From assembly GCF_020283565.1 (NCBI RefSeq), contig NC_060060.1, positions 70,045,257-70,109,256 on the forward strand: a stretch of DNA of 64,000 bases, read 5' to 3'. This DNA comes from Trifolium pratense (taxonomy: Eukaryota; Streptophyta; Magnoliopsida; Fabales; Fabaceae). The notes beneath the pieces are model-generated. The model had not been told where the DNA came from. It worked only from the letters and a program-made list of their open reading frames with translations, and did not search any database. Numbering within the stretch: position 1 is the stretch's first letter; each line of letters starts with the position of its first letter. Shown piece by piece: positions 47,291-58,799 of this stretch. The position numbers were made by a program, and so were the translations under genes.

Positions 47291-48831
47291 TGAAGGAAAA
47301 TTGATACGATAAAAGCAGCGGAATTTTAAAATTTTCCTTTTGTGATCCTTACGAATGGTCATGAATTGTGTTTAGAGTTTTACCTTTTGGTTCGAAAACT
47401 CCCTTTAAATCACGAACGGCTATCGAACACTTCGAATCACGAACAAGGTCACGAACAAGAACCTCGAACCGTCACGAACAAGGTCACCACCAAGTCACCA
47501 ACGAATTTGATCACAAGCGTTAAAGGTATAACGCCTCTAGCCAGTCCACACGAACAACAACCTTCAATGGAGTGCTAGCTCCAATGGTTTGAAGGGTTAG
47601 GAGAAAGGAGGCACAAAATAAGGATTAGGGTTTTTCACAAAAACTCTAGAAAGGTGATTAGGGTTTCTCAAGAGAGGAGAGAACAAAGGCTCATGAGAAT
47701 GAGTAACAAAAGTGTGTAACTTTTTCTCCTTACCACAAGGGTTCTATTTATAGAACCACTTGCCATGGCAAAATTACACTAAAGCCCTTTTAACTAAATG
47801 GGCTATAGTGGGCGCCATTCTCATGTAAATATGTCTAGTACATATTTGCACCCCCTTCTTGCTACATCATACCATATGATGTAATGCTCATTTTAATTAC
47901 CATAATACCCTTATCATATTTCCTTATTTCTCCAAGGTGCACCGTACCTTACGGTGTTCCAATCTCACTAGATTGTTCTTATGTGTGTGACCCTGTAGGT
48001 TTCCGTAACATTGACAATTATAATAAATCACTATTTATTACAATAAACAGTGAGCGGTATCTAGCAACACATCACTGCTACTCAAGTTACGAGAAATTAA
48101 CATGTGATCTAAACATAACCTCTTGTGATAATATCAGTGTGTATAATTACCCCTTTGCCCTTTATGTCTATATTGAACACAAAACATACTTGGTGTCATC
48201 TTTGTCCAGTTCAATATTGGGCCCATGACATTTATCCTGTTATGCAGGATTGACAAATTCCATCTAGGTCACTACTGTCCCTCAGCATGCTTTGTGAAGT
48301 ACCCATCAACTGCCTTTATGGTTATCCTGTTACGGATAACGTTAGATCAGCAACAAAGTACTTGACTCCACATCTAGGGTACAAAGTGGTTTCAGGTCTA
48401 AGGGCGGTTTACACCATTATCACCATGAGAGTAACTTATGACACTTTGCATAACTTTGCATGTAGTACTCTCATAGCGGGTCAATCCAGTATAAATATTA
48501 CTCCTAATATTTATACCTACGTCAAGACTTGATAACTCCTTATCCCATGATCCATGAGATGTGATCATCAGTCTATCTTCATAATAGTCTTTATGCTTTT
48601 AAGGTTATCCCCTTTACCTTAAAGCTCGACTACAGATACTTTAAGAATAGTGTCCTTATGTTTAATATTATCTCATGATTAAGTCACACTTAATTATTAA
48701 ACGGACTTTCTATTCTAGGGACTTCATTATTTTGCAACCTTACAAATATAATAAAGAAATGCCATATTTATATTCAAACTCCTAAAGCAAATACTATGAA
48801 AATAGATTGGCTCTTAGGGCTTACTCCAACA
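47291..48831 (-). repeat. Copia F 5' LTR
   Basis: Same 1541 bp as 40666-42206, offset by 6625. TATA box at 47752-47745 on the minus strand. Followed by the duplicated ATGTA (48832-48836). Confidence 0.93.
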
Positions 48832-49261
48832 ATGTATTGATGACGTCATTGGACTGGATGACAGGCATCTGTGGTGTTTGATCAGCTCGTGATTATTTGT
48901 GGGTTAGAGTCTTTTGTAGGAATTTATCTTTTTATCATTTTAAATTGAAAAATTGTACGATACTTATGTGAGATGGAAATGTTTTAGATTTAAAAATCCT
49001 TTGAGCAAAATTACTAGATGATTGTTTGATATAAGTGATGCATATTATTTATGGGCTTACTTTAAATTTATATAAAGAGAATTTTGAAAACTTTCTTAAA
49101 TAAAAATAATAGTACTTATATTCGAGAACATTTCTCACTTATTACTTTTCCTTTACAAAAAAATAAACCAGCATAATTTTATTTGCTTGTATTTAAGCAT
49201 TTAAATTTGGGTAGAGAACTGTGACGCTCTTCTTTTCAGTCCCTGAAAAGGGGGTGTTACA

Positions 49262-50218
49262 GCAAGAATCTCACATCCAATTAACTTAGGACAAGACATC
49301 AACAGAATAAATTTCTTGTCTGGCTCCCTCGCTTAGCAAAAGCTAGCGAGCTCCCGGCGAGACAAGTCAAAAACATTCACAGGATTTAGCAAGACTTAGC
49401 GAGACTCAGCGAGGTTCATTCTTCGCCTAGCGAGCACATCCAAAAATCCGGGTGCTCTGCTACGGTTTTGAACTTACTCTCACTAAACTCTCGTTTTCTC
49501 GACTCACTAATCCACAAAATCCAAAACTTCAAGCATATAACATCATTATAAACTTGAAAGCACAATTAGAATCATGCATCAACAATCACAACATAGAATT
49601 ATGAGATCTTCATGTTTTTACTCATAAAACGCATAGCAATTCAAATCCCTAGTAATCATCTAACACATGTTATAAACAAACATATAACAAACACATACAA
49701 GGACACATTAATATCCTAATCTTCTCATCATTTTGAAAATTTAATTTTCACTTACTCAAAGAAAATAACTCTTTATTTTCACCAAAATCTTCATCATCAA
49801 GAAAATAACATTAGTTTTTCTTTTAAAATTATTTCAAATCATTACCACATGCAGTTTTATATCATGTCGGATCATCACATGCAGTTTTACATCATGCCGG
49901 ATCATCAACAATTAGCAATAAGCATCAATCCATCAAGTTTAAACTACAAAAAGGTTAAACTCTACGCATATACAACTATTATAAACATAGAAGTATAGCA
50001 CTCACACCATTACTCAACAAAACAATGGATCGATTAATCCAATTCACACCACTCATAGTTCCTAAATGAACAACATGAATGATTTCACAAAACAAACAAC
50101 ACAAAATTGCTAGACAAACGCGACTGACACACAATACTCACTTGGTCTGACTGCAGAGACCTGCTCTGATCGACACATAACCCACACAGTCCGAAGACAA
50201 TGGGGCTCTGATACCAAT
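49262..50218 (-). other. Gypsy D interior, non-coding
   Basis: Starts with the GCAAG duplication of gypsy A-plus. Around 49325-49440 there are several AGCGAG motifs (TAGCGAGC, TTAGCGAGAC, CAGCGAGG). A 30-bp unit with CACATGCAGTTTTA is repeated at 49846-49875 and 49876-49905. The primer-binding site complement is at 50205-50216. I see no coding frame. Confidence 0.75.
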
Positions 50219-51009
50219 TGTAACACCCAAACCCATTATTTATATATTTCTACCTTAGTAAAATCTTTTTCAAAATACGCAACGGAAAATCAAATTTAAT
50301 TTATTGAATATCGGTTCGAGTATTACACTCCTCTACCAAAATAATACTAATGTAGTTAATTAGTAAAAATACTTGTTTATACAAATGTTAAATCAACTAA
50401 TGTATTTATTAGCTATACAAAACAACCTAGATAAGGAGACTCTATATACATATAAAACCCCTTTTCCCGTGTCACAATCAGAGCGGAGCTTCACCGACGA
50501 CTCGACATCGAATACCACAAAATCCTGTAAAATCTGGACCCCCAACGGTCCAGCACATAACACATAAAAGAGAGTTAGATAATATACTCAAAATATACAA
50601 GTGTAAGTAAAGGGTACTTAAACACTTCTTCATAAAAACATGCATAATCATACATTATACATATACATCACCATCATTCATGCATATTCATATATCATGC
50701 ATATACTTCATTTATCACCTAATCAATCATCCACAAAATACATACACCAAACATATAGTTTCACGTCGTCTCGGACAATACCAAAACATCAACAAATACA
50801 TTGTTCAGATTATGGTCATGACGGACCCTGCGTTGTTCATTTTATAGTCATGACGGACTCTGCCCCTCACATACGGATTAACAATCAACATTTACCAAGT
50901 ATGTGTCAAACATCATTTATCATAAAATTCACACAAAATCCCTAATGCAATCTAATGCTTCACATTCATGTTATGTCCTCTAGACACCTCTAATGCATGT
51001 GGTACCATC

Positions 51010-51345
51010 GTCTTTATCCGGGTATTTCACCTCCGATATCCTTCTTTATCAAACAAATATAGTCCGATATCCTTCTTTATTGGACAAGCCAATATCCCTA
51101 AATATTCATGATGCATGCACTCAAAACTCATGAATATATCCATCAACAATTATGGCATATAGCCCATCAACAATAACGTGGAACACTATCCAACGTCCGT
51201 CTTTATTAAGATAATCAATACCTTAATATCCGTCTTTATCAAATAACATAATTCGATATACTTCTTTATTAGAATAACATAATTCTAATATCCTTCTTTA
51301 TTAAGTTGATTAACACCTTAATATACTTCTTTGACATTTAAATAA
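51010..51345 (-). repeat. Stem-loop array in the gypsy D LTR
   Basis: Counterpart of 13507-13797, with TATTGG/CCAATA (51078/51089), TATTAAG/CTTAATA (51204/51222), TATCAAAT/ATTCGATA (51237/51251, one mismatch), TATTAGAAT/ATTCTAATA (51267/51282) and TATTAAG/CTTAATA (51299/51317). The TATCAAAT unit is absent at this place in D'. Spacers are ATATCCGTCTTTAT, ATATACTTCTTTAT or ATATCCTTCTTTAT. Confidence 0.75.
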
Positions 51346-51544
51346 ACATCATCATAATCATCAACACATACAATGCATTTACTCACATTTTTAACACAAT
51401 ACTAATAATATAAGTAAAGTGTATTAAGCATGCATTTTATCATAAAACAAACTCCGGAATCGGAATCTACGCGAAAAACTGGGTAAAATACATAATATAA
51501 CATGTTAGAACCCTCAAAGTCATTCAAATTCCAAAACAGCAAAG

Positions 51545-51705
51545 TGCTGTGCTGCCACGGTGGCTAAGCGAGCCTTAGCGAGCTGTAGCGAGCTGTTCGC
51601 TGAGCCTTCGCTGAGCGAAGGCTCAGCGAGCTTCAGCGAACCACACCAGTGGGTCACCTGCTCATGGCGAGCTGCAGCGAGCTGTAGCGAACAGCTCCTG
51701 CCAGA
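51545..51705. repeat. AGCGAGC repeat cassette with a 29-bp perfect palindrome
   Basis: About eight motifs of the form AGCGAGCT, GGCGAGCT or AGCGAAC. Within it 51599-51627 is a palindrome with 14-bp arms (GCTGAGCCTTCGCT and its complement) around one base. It occupies the place of the GGCGGAAA cassette of LTR D'. Confidence 0.8.
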
Positions 51706-52462
51706 ACTGCTCAAAACATGCGATTTCCACCCAAATTCACCCAAAAATCCCATTTTTCATGTTATAAACCCCAAATGAGTTTGTATTCAAGTGCAACAAA
51801 CATATATAAACACAAAAGGACAGTTCATTTCTCAGATCTACATCATAAACATCGAAAAAGTAAAGATTGAACACTTTTACTCAAAACACTCAAGAACACA
51901 ATGTTCTTGAGTTTAATCCTTTATAAATCTCGTTTTTAACCATTAGATTCATTCATACATCATGATAAGAGCATGTTAAACATGTTATGAACCTTAGAAT
52001 CGATTTCCATTAAGAAAATCCATCCAAACTAAAACGAAAATGGGGTGGAGGAAGTTCGGGTGAGGAGAAATCGACATTCTCCCCTTCCTCGAGTCACCCA
52101 CGAATATGAAATCTACTCTCTTACCTGGATTCGAAGAAAACACGACGAAGATCTCGAATCCCTAGCTCTCCCCTTGCTCTAGCTCCCAAGCTCTCCTCTT
52201 CTTCCTCTGTATCTCACAAGAACATGAGAAAAATGAAATGTTTCTCCCTTCCCCTAGGCCATATGGGCGCCCCTCACACACACAAGGCCCATTGGGCCTC
52301 AAGTCCAATTGGCTTGGCCCAATAACACGTTAACTCTCTCTCTACTCGCTTAATAACTAAAGTACTCGATAAATAACTCTAGTTATTAACTTAATTAAAA
52401 TTCCACGTTAAATAAAATATTTTAACACATAAAAATAATAATATGAAAATTGGGTTATTACA

Positions 52463-54415
52463 TTATGTCCCTCGGTGTCCCTAAAATGAGCTTATGTCCC
52501 TCGGTGTCCCTAAATTGAACTTATGTCCCTCGATGTCCCTAAATTTAGCTTATGACCCTCGATGTCCCTAAATTTAGCTTATGACCCTCGATGTCCCAAA
52601 ATTTAGCTTATGACCCTCGATGTCCCTAAATTGAGCTAATGCCCCTCGATGTCCCAAATATGAGCTTATGTCTCTCGATATCCCAATATTAAGCTTATGT
52701 CCCTCGATGTCCCTAAATTGAGCTTATGTCCCTCGGTGTCCCTAAATTGAACTTATGTCCCTCGAGGTGCAAATTAAGCATGTGACCCTAGAAGTCCCTA
52801 AATTGAGGTTATTGCCCTCGGTGTTCCTAAATTGAGCTTATGTCCCTCGGTGTCCCTAAATTGAGCTCATGTCCCTCGGTGTCCCAAAATTGATCTTATG
52901 TCCCTTGGTGTCCCTAAATTGATCCTATGTCTCTCGGTGTCCCTAAATTGAGCTTATGTCCCTTGGAGTCCCTAAATTGAGCTTATGTCCCTCGGTGTCC
53001 CTAAATTGAGCTTATGTCCCTCGATATCGCTAAATTACACTTATGTCCCTCGATGTCAATATTAAGCATATGACAATCGATGTCCCTAAATTGAGCTAAT
53101 GCCCCTCGAGGTCCCAAATATGAGCTTATGTCCCTCGGTGTCCCTAAATTGATCTTATGTCCCTCGGTGTCCCTAAATTGAGATCATATCCCTCGGTGTC
53201 CCTAAATTGAGCTCATGTCCCTCGGTGTCCCAAAATTGATCTTATGTCCCTTGGTGTCCCTAAATTGATCTTATGTCGCTCGGTGTCCCTAAATTGTGCT
53301 TATGTCCCTCGGTGTGCCTAAATTGAGCTTATGTCCCTCCGTGTCCCTAAATTGAGCTTATGTCCCTCGGTGTCCCTAAATTGATCTTATGTCCCTCGGT
53401 GTCCCTAAATTGTGCTTATGTCCTTCGGCGTGCCTAAATTGAGCTTATGTCCCTCGGTGTCCCTAAATTGAGCTTATGTCCCTCGATGTCCCAAAATTAA
53501 GCTTATGTCCATCGGTGTCCCTAAATTGAGCTTATGTCCATCGGTGTCCCTAAATTGAACTTATGTCCCTGGAGGTCCAAATAAAGCATATGACCCTCGA
53601 TGTCCCTAAATTGAGCTTATGTCCCTCGGAGTCCCTAAATTGAGCTTATGTCCCTCGGTATCCCTAAATTGAGCTTATGTCCCGCGGTGTCCCTAAATTG
53701 ATCTTATGTCCCGTGGTGTCCCTAAATTGATCTTATGTCCCTCGGTGTCCCTAAATTGTGTTTATGTCCCTCGGTGTGCCTAAATTGAGCTTATGTCCCT
53801 CGGTGTCCCTAAATTGAGCTTATGTCCCTCGGTGTCCCTAAAATGAACTTATGTCCCTCGGTGTCCATAAATTGAATTTATGTCCCTCGATGTCCCTGAA
53901 TTTAGCTTATGACCCTCGATGTCCCTAAATTTAGCTTATGACCCTCGATGTCCCTAAATTGAGCTAATGCCCCTCGATGTCCCAAATATGAGCTTATGTC
54001 TCTCGATATCCCAATATTAAGCTTATATCCCTCAGTGTCACTAAATTGAGCTTATGTCCCTCGGTGTCCCTAAATTGAACTTATGTCCCTCGAGGTGCAA
54101 ATTAAGCATGTGACCCTAGATGTCCCTAAATTGAGGTTATTTCCCTCGGTGTCCCTAAATTGAGCTTATGTCCCTCGGTGTCCCTAAATTGAGCTCATGT
54201 CCCTCGGTGTCCCAAAATTGATCTTATGTCTCTCGGTGTCCCTAAATTGAGCTTATGTCCCTCGGTGTCCCTAAATTGAGCTTATGTCCCTCGGTGTCCC
54301 TAAATTGAGCTTATGTCCCTCGATATCGCTAAATTACACTTATGTCCCTCGATGTCAAAATTAAGCATATGACACTCGATGTCCCTAAATTGAGCTTATG
54401 TCCCTCGTTGTCCCT
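52463..54415. repeat. 29-bp satellite, block 2 (about 67 units)
   Basis: Same unit as block 1. Variant units recur as groups: for example CTCGAGGTGCAAATTAAGCA at 52761 and 54089, with similar neighbours. Interrupted at 54416 by LTR E, whose duplication TCCCT derives from the unit. Confidence 0.95.
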
Positions 54416-55657
54416 TGTAAGACCCGAAACTCCACAGTACCTTTTGTGTGAGGAAAATAAGTAATGGCTAAGAAATTTAGGGTTTTTGGTTAAGTGTTTT
54501 TGTGAGTATCGTCGCAATAATGGGATTTTTGCTGAAATGGAGTCTGTTTTGTGCTCGTGCGCTGGAAAGGCACAGACTTTTGGCTTGTAATCCTCTTTCA
54601 GGAATGAGAAGGTCTCTGTGAAGTCAGAACGACGAGTTTTGGATTATTCTTGTTTTTGGAAAAACGAGTAGGAATTTTACCCGCTGTTGTAAAATTTTAC
54701 GGCTTCTGAATTCCGTAGAATTTTAGATGGAAGTTTTATATATCTGCGCGAGTTAGGATATGTCCTGAGAATAATTTTCAGGAGTGTGGAAGAAAATTAC
54801 AGTCGCGGAAAAGATTCGGCGATAAGTTTTGGAAATGTCTTAAGACGGACTTTTATTCCGTAGGTTTTCTGTTTTTACAAGTTTCGTCGCGGCGCGCAAG
54901 AGCTGTGAGGCGTGAGAAGGAAAATATCTAGATATTTATTTTAGATTGCCAGTTGGCCAAGTATTTGATCCAAGGGCTAGGATTTAATCATGGCTTTAGT
55001 GCACTATTTGATCCAAGGGCCTAGAATGATTCATGATTAGCTTTAAATAGGCAAAAGCCATGAGAACCCAACTCCCTTCCCTTCTTCCTCTCATAACTGT
55101 AGCTCTCTCTCCACCCCTTAGAAAATTTATTTCTTTGTGTTGGTAAGAAACAAGATGGAAGAAACTCATTTTTTATCAAGATTCTTAAATGATTTTGGAG
55201 AAGTTGATAGAAGGAAAAAGCTTGGTCTTGCTCTTATGATTCTAGTGACACTAGCTAAGGTAACAAATCACCAATTTATCTCTCTCTTTCCTTGGCCGAA
55301 AACTAGAGTGAAATAGGAAGAGGTTTTATTTCAATTTTTGTCTTGGTTAATATTATAGATCCATGCCTTGTAGTATTAGAGTTAGAAGGAAAATTGTCAT
55401 TTGAATTAATTGTTATAATGATAAAAAAAAATGGTGTTAAGTTTTGATTTGCTTACTCATTTCTTTTGAGATAATTTGTTGTGTGAGTTTAGGTGTTTTA
55501 TATCCAAAAGAATTTAATTGTTTTGAACATTTGAAAAGTGTAGAGATTTTGGAAAAAATGTCGAACGGCCATTTTTATTTGAGGAACGTGTTTATATCGA
55601 GTAGGTATATTAACGTGTCGGTTTAGTTTATTCGAAAAATGGTTTCTGGTGTGAATA

Positions 55658-55890
55658 CACTACAAGAAAATAAGCATTTTGCGACGGTTAAAATTGCAGT
55701 TTGCAACGGTTGAAACTGTTGTAATTGTACATTTGCGACAGTTGGCAAACCGTTGCTGATTTGTGTGTCGCAAGATAACTTTGCGACAGTTCTGAAAACC
55801 GTCGTTACAACAGTTTCAAACTGTCGCTATTTTTTCCCCACATAACACTAAATTAATGTTGCAACAGTTACAAAACCGTCGCAAACTTGT
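55658..55890. repeat. CACTA-G left subterminal repeats
   Basis: Repeated TTGCGACGGTT / TTGCAACGGTT / GCGACAGTT motifs in both orientations within 230 bp of the left end. The right end has the same family: TTGCAACGGTT at 59521, 59571 and 59629, each followed within about 5-15 bp by a complementary AACCGTCGCA-like arm. Confidence 0.85.
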
Positions 55891-57794
55891 TTTTTTTTTT
55901 TTAAAAAAAAAATATTTATTTAAAACATTTTTTATTCATTGTAAAGAAAACATTTTTTATTCATTTTGATGACTTATTAAAGAACAGTCACAATATCCTT
56001 ACAGGAGTAAAGAAATTAAAACGCACAAATATATAAATATAAATAACTTAATCTCATTTATATAATTCATTCAATAGTGACAAGATCCATATAAATCAAA
56101 AATTTAATTCAAGTACATGAAGTTCCAAATGAAAGAAACTAATGTAGTTCAAACATTCAAAAACTATAACATAAATGTTAGTAGAGTGATTAAATATAAC
56201 ATTACGTCAAAATAAGTTCAAAAAATATCTAAATATCCCTAGTATGTGATGTTGCTTCATAATCCTTAATTAGTGTTAACTAGACTCAGAAACGCCTATC
56301 GTCGCTTGACTCTTCTTATTCGGTTACCTGAAAAAACATAAGTATATATTAGCATACTTAAAAAAACGAATTGAGATGTACAAATTGACTTAGTTCATGG
56401 CATAAAATTGCATAGTTCATGCCCCACACCTGATCTGCCATCTAGTAGCATGTTGGAAACTTTATTTCACATTCATTCCACTGATTTACTTCACATCCAT
56501 TCCACTTTCTTCAATCACCACCATTTTCCACAATTCAATTTTTACCCTAACTTTGGCTACAAGTTCTCACATCTTTAACCTTTCAAAGGTCCCTGTAAAA
56601 TGATTTATATGTTATGATTTATTTATATAATTCGCAAAAATGTTGGTCTAACTTAGATCAATCAATAAATCCTATTATGCACTAACAAACATACCAATAT
56701 TTAATCGGGATATAAGGTTCAAGCACTAGACAAAAGTTTACAATAATGTACCAAAGACCATTCATCACACAAGTAGTATCAATCAAAATTAAACTTATAT
56801 TCTAACATGCACAATTGTGCCTAAATTCAATAGATAGATCAACAAGTATCAGAGAATCTTACCTATGAAGAAAGGTATGAGCATTGGACCACAAAACCAA
56901 TAGGACAATAACCAGAATTGAAATGACACGCATGAGTAAGAAAGTGATATTCAAGCAGCTCAAAAAACCCAAACCACAGTTCCTACACTTCCATAAGAAC
57001 ACATCAGCAGCTATAATTCACAATCGCCCATCAGTTAAATAAATAATAATGCAACAAAACACAATCAATTCTTCTTACAAAGGCATAAATGATGATTCAT
57101 GAAGCCAATATATGATCAAAGGTTTATATACTACCTTTCATACCATGAGAGAACATATATAAGCACCTCAAGGACCAACTTCTTGAAGCCAATATATGAT
57201 GACAAGCTTCAATATCTATCATTTATTTTCAATTATGCCTAAGCACCACTTAGCTAAATAATCAAAGGTTCGAACTCTACATCTTATAGACTAATTAGTA
57301 ATAATTGTATATCCTAAATGAGTTCTAGCTGCTATCATCAATTTGAAACAAGGCAAACAAAGTATCAGTCACAGGAATATAAGAGAGCTAGCAACCATAT
57401 TATCTCAAACACCAATCAACCAACACATGAACAAACCTTAATAGGGATCATCCTAGCATACATATGAAAACATTCCTGTTTACAAGTTTTTAGAAATCAT
57501 CATAGAAAATTGCATTATTAATTAAAACAGAATTGGTTTTCTCAATTTTCCTGCAGAGAAACTAGTTGGCCACATTTGAACCTCCAAAATGTTTATTCAC
57601 CATCTTATAAACTCAATCAAACCAACATCTTTAAACTTTCGAAACCAAAACGGCGGGGGCACAAAATAGCATCATCATCGAACATGACATACCGAATTAA
57701 GATTAATTTGAAGCTCATACCTGAACCTCCAGCACAAACAAAGCACGTAACTTTCATTGGCGTGTATGACATCCCTTTCTTATAAGAGTGATGA

Positions 57795-58312
57795 ACTTCC
57801 TTCACAATATTTTGAAAGAATATCCAGGAGAAGAGCACCCTGACCAACCTATTGAGGATTAACAATTAGAAGTTATAGATAAATTGAGGCAAAAAATCCA
57901 GCAGAAGCATAAAATTTGATATTTAATCAGATAAGGAGAATGACTATCAGTAACTTTAACTAATAATTAGTTAACAAGTCATAGAGACATATGCAAAACA
58001 GATTCTAGTAGTAACACATGCCTTGGACTCTGAGATTACTCCATAGCTTTGATGCTCCTTTGAAAGAGTAACTAGGTTAGTGTCTATATCCGCTCTCAGC
58101 CCAGGTAGCAAATCTTTGATATGTTTTGCTAGAATCTGCAAATAAAGGAAAAACCTAGATATTAGTGTGTCAAATATAGAAGAGAAAGTGATAGAGGCCC
58201 GAGTTTGAGGGATAAGGAAAAAATTGAGGTTTAAATGACATAAAGGCTCTACCTGGTTTAACTTCTTTGCTAGATGAGGTATTCCACAACTATCTGCTAG
58301 AGTGTTGTATAC
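57795..58312 (-). pseudogene. Captured dynamin-related protein (DRP3-like) gene fragment
   Basis: Three minus-strand exon-like pieces are separated by intron-like DNA. Exon A, 58312-58253, encodes VYNTLADSCGIPHLAKKLNQ between AG and GT sites. Exon B, 58135-58022, has ILAKHIKDLLPGL and KEHQSYGVISESK, and is followed by GC instead of GT. Exon C starts at 57848 with GQGALLLDILSKYCE and soon meets a stop. Order, phase and motifs match the stalk/middle region of plant dynamin-related proteins, especially DRP3, which divide mitochondria and peroxisomes. The GTPase domain and C-terminal part are not visible. This is a captured, non-functional piece. The family call is from memory of conserved motifs. 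Confidence 0.8.
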
Positions 58313-58799
58313 CTATGAATCAAAACTAAATAACAAACAATAAAGAACATCACATAGTTCCAATTTGAATCAAAACTAAATAACCCCCAAATTAAAAATA
58401 CTCATTTTCATACTCTTTATGAAGAATTAAAAGATCAAGCATCATAAAAAACCAAACTTTAACATGAAATTGTTGACTTTCAGCCCTATTGTCTATATTT
58501 ATTCAATCAATCAAAGAAACAAATCAAAATTTTCCAAAAACCTAAAACATAGAAATTCGTCTCAATTCATATAAAAATTTCATCACCTGAAATTGAAAAC
58601 AATTGAAAACAAGAGGTTGAGCAAGTTTCATCACCTGAAATTGAAAACAACCACCTGAAATTGAAAACAAAGGGGTCGAGCAAGCAGAGAAGGAAGTGCT
58701 GAAGCTTGAAAACCATTCTATTTTGAAAACAAGGGGTCGTGCGATGTGAAATTTTCATGCCAGAGAATAAGAGAGAGGGGAGTGAAATTTTCATTTCAC

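Larger units (their letters stand above)
40666..48831 (-). mobile_element. Copia F: Ty1/copia element with matching LTRs and a dead interior
   Basis: LTRs 40666-42206 and 47291-48831 are both 1541 bp and match wherever I compared them, including three open frames with identical translations. The target duplication is ATGTA. The primer-binding site complement (47278-47289) lies beside the right LTR and the polypurine complement ATCTCCCACT (42207-42216) beside the left, so the element is on the minus strand. The interior keeps only degraded traces of pol. Confidence 0.94.
31390..49261 (+). mobile_element. Gypsy A-plus: non-autonomous Ty3/gypsy element with 3.4-kb LTRs
   Basis: 5' LTR 31390-34800, interior 34801-37679, 3' LTR 37680-40665 plus 48837-49261 (split by copia F). 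The 5-bp duplication GCAAG is at 31385-31389 and 49262-49266. Both LTRs total 3411 bp, and I saw no difference in the lines compared. The interior is only 2.9 kb and has no gag or pol frame. The terminal bases before the polypurine tract (TTTCGAGGACGAAATTT) match the usual end of chromovirus-like gypsy pol genes. It depends on another element for movement. Confidence 0.94.
37680..49261 (+). repeat. Gypsy A-plus 3' LTR, split by copia F
   Basis: 37680-40665 (2986 bp) plus 48837-49261 (425 bp) equals 3411 bp, the length of the 5' LTR. The break is flanked by ATGTA on both sides (40661-40665 and 48832-48836), the copia F target duplication. The TATA box copy is at 38507-38515. Confidence 0.94.
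31229..52462 (-). mobile_element. Gypsy D: minus-strand Ty3/gypsy element lacking its 3' LTR, split by gypsy A-plus
   Basis: Pieces: 31229-31389 and 49267-50218 (interior, continuous before gypsy A-plus inserted, with GCAAG duplicated) and the 5' LTR 50219-52462. The primer-binding site complement GCTCTGATACCA is at 50205-50216, next to the LTR. On the left the interior meets the satellite at 31228/31229 without an LTR, so a deletion removed the rest. 31229-31389 shows no feature beyond AT-rich non-coding DNA. Confidence 0.82.
50219..52462 (-). repeat. Gypsy D 5' LTR
   Basis: Starts TGTAACACCC and ends GGGTTATTACA on the plus strand, 2244 bp. It is collinear with solo LTR D' (12717-14832) except for a longer stem-loop array and a different repeat cassette. 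The right end abuts the satellite (TTATGTCCC). It has a splice-donor-like site at 52120-52128 (minus). Overlapping frames at 51520-51778 come from the repeat cassette. Confidence 0.92.

Noticed and set aside
51520..51778. Overlapping frames on both strands (77 and 72 codons)
   Set aside because: They are created by the GC-rich AGCGAGC cassette and palindrome in the gypsy D LTR.
52463..54415. Regular short repeats resembling a CRISPR array
   Set aside because: Units are directly adjacent without unique spacers, and the surroundings are plant transposons; it is a satellite.
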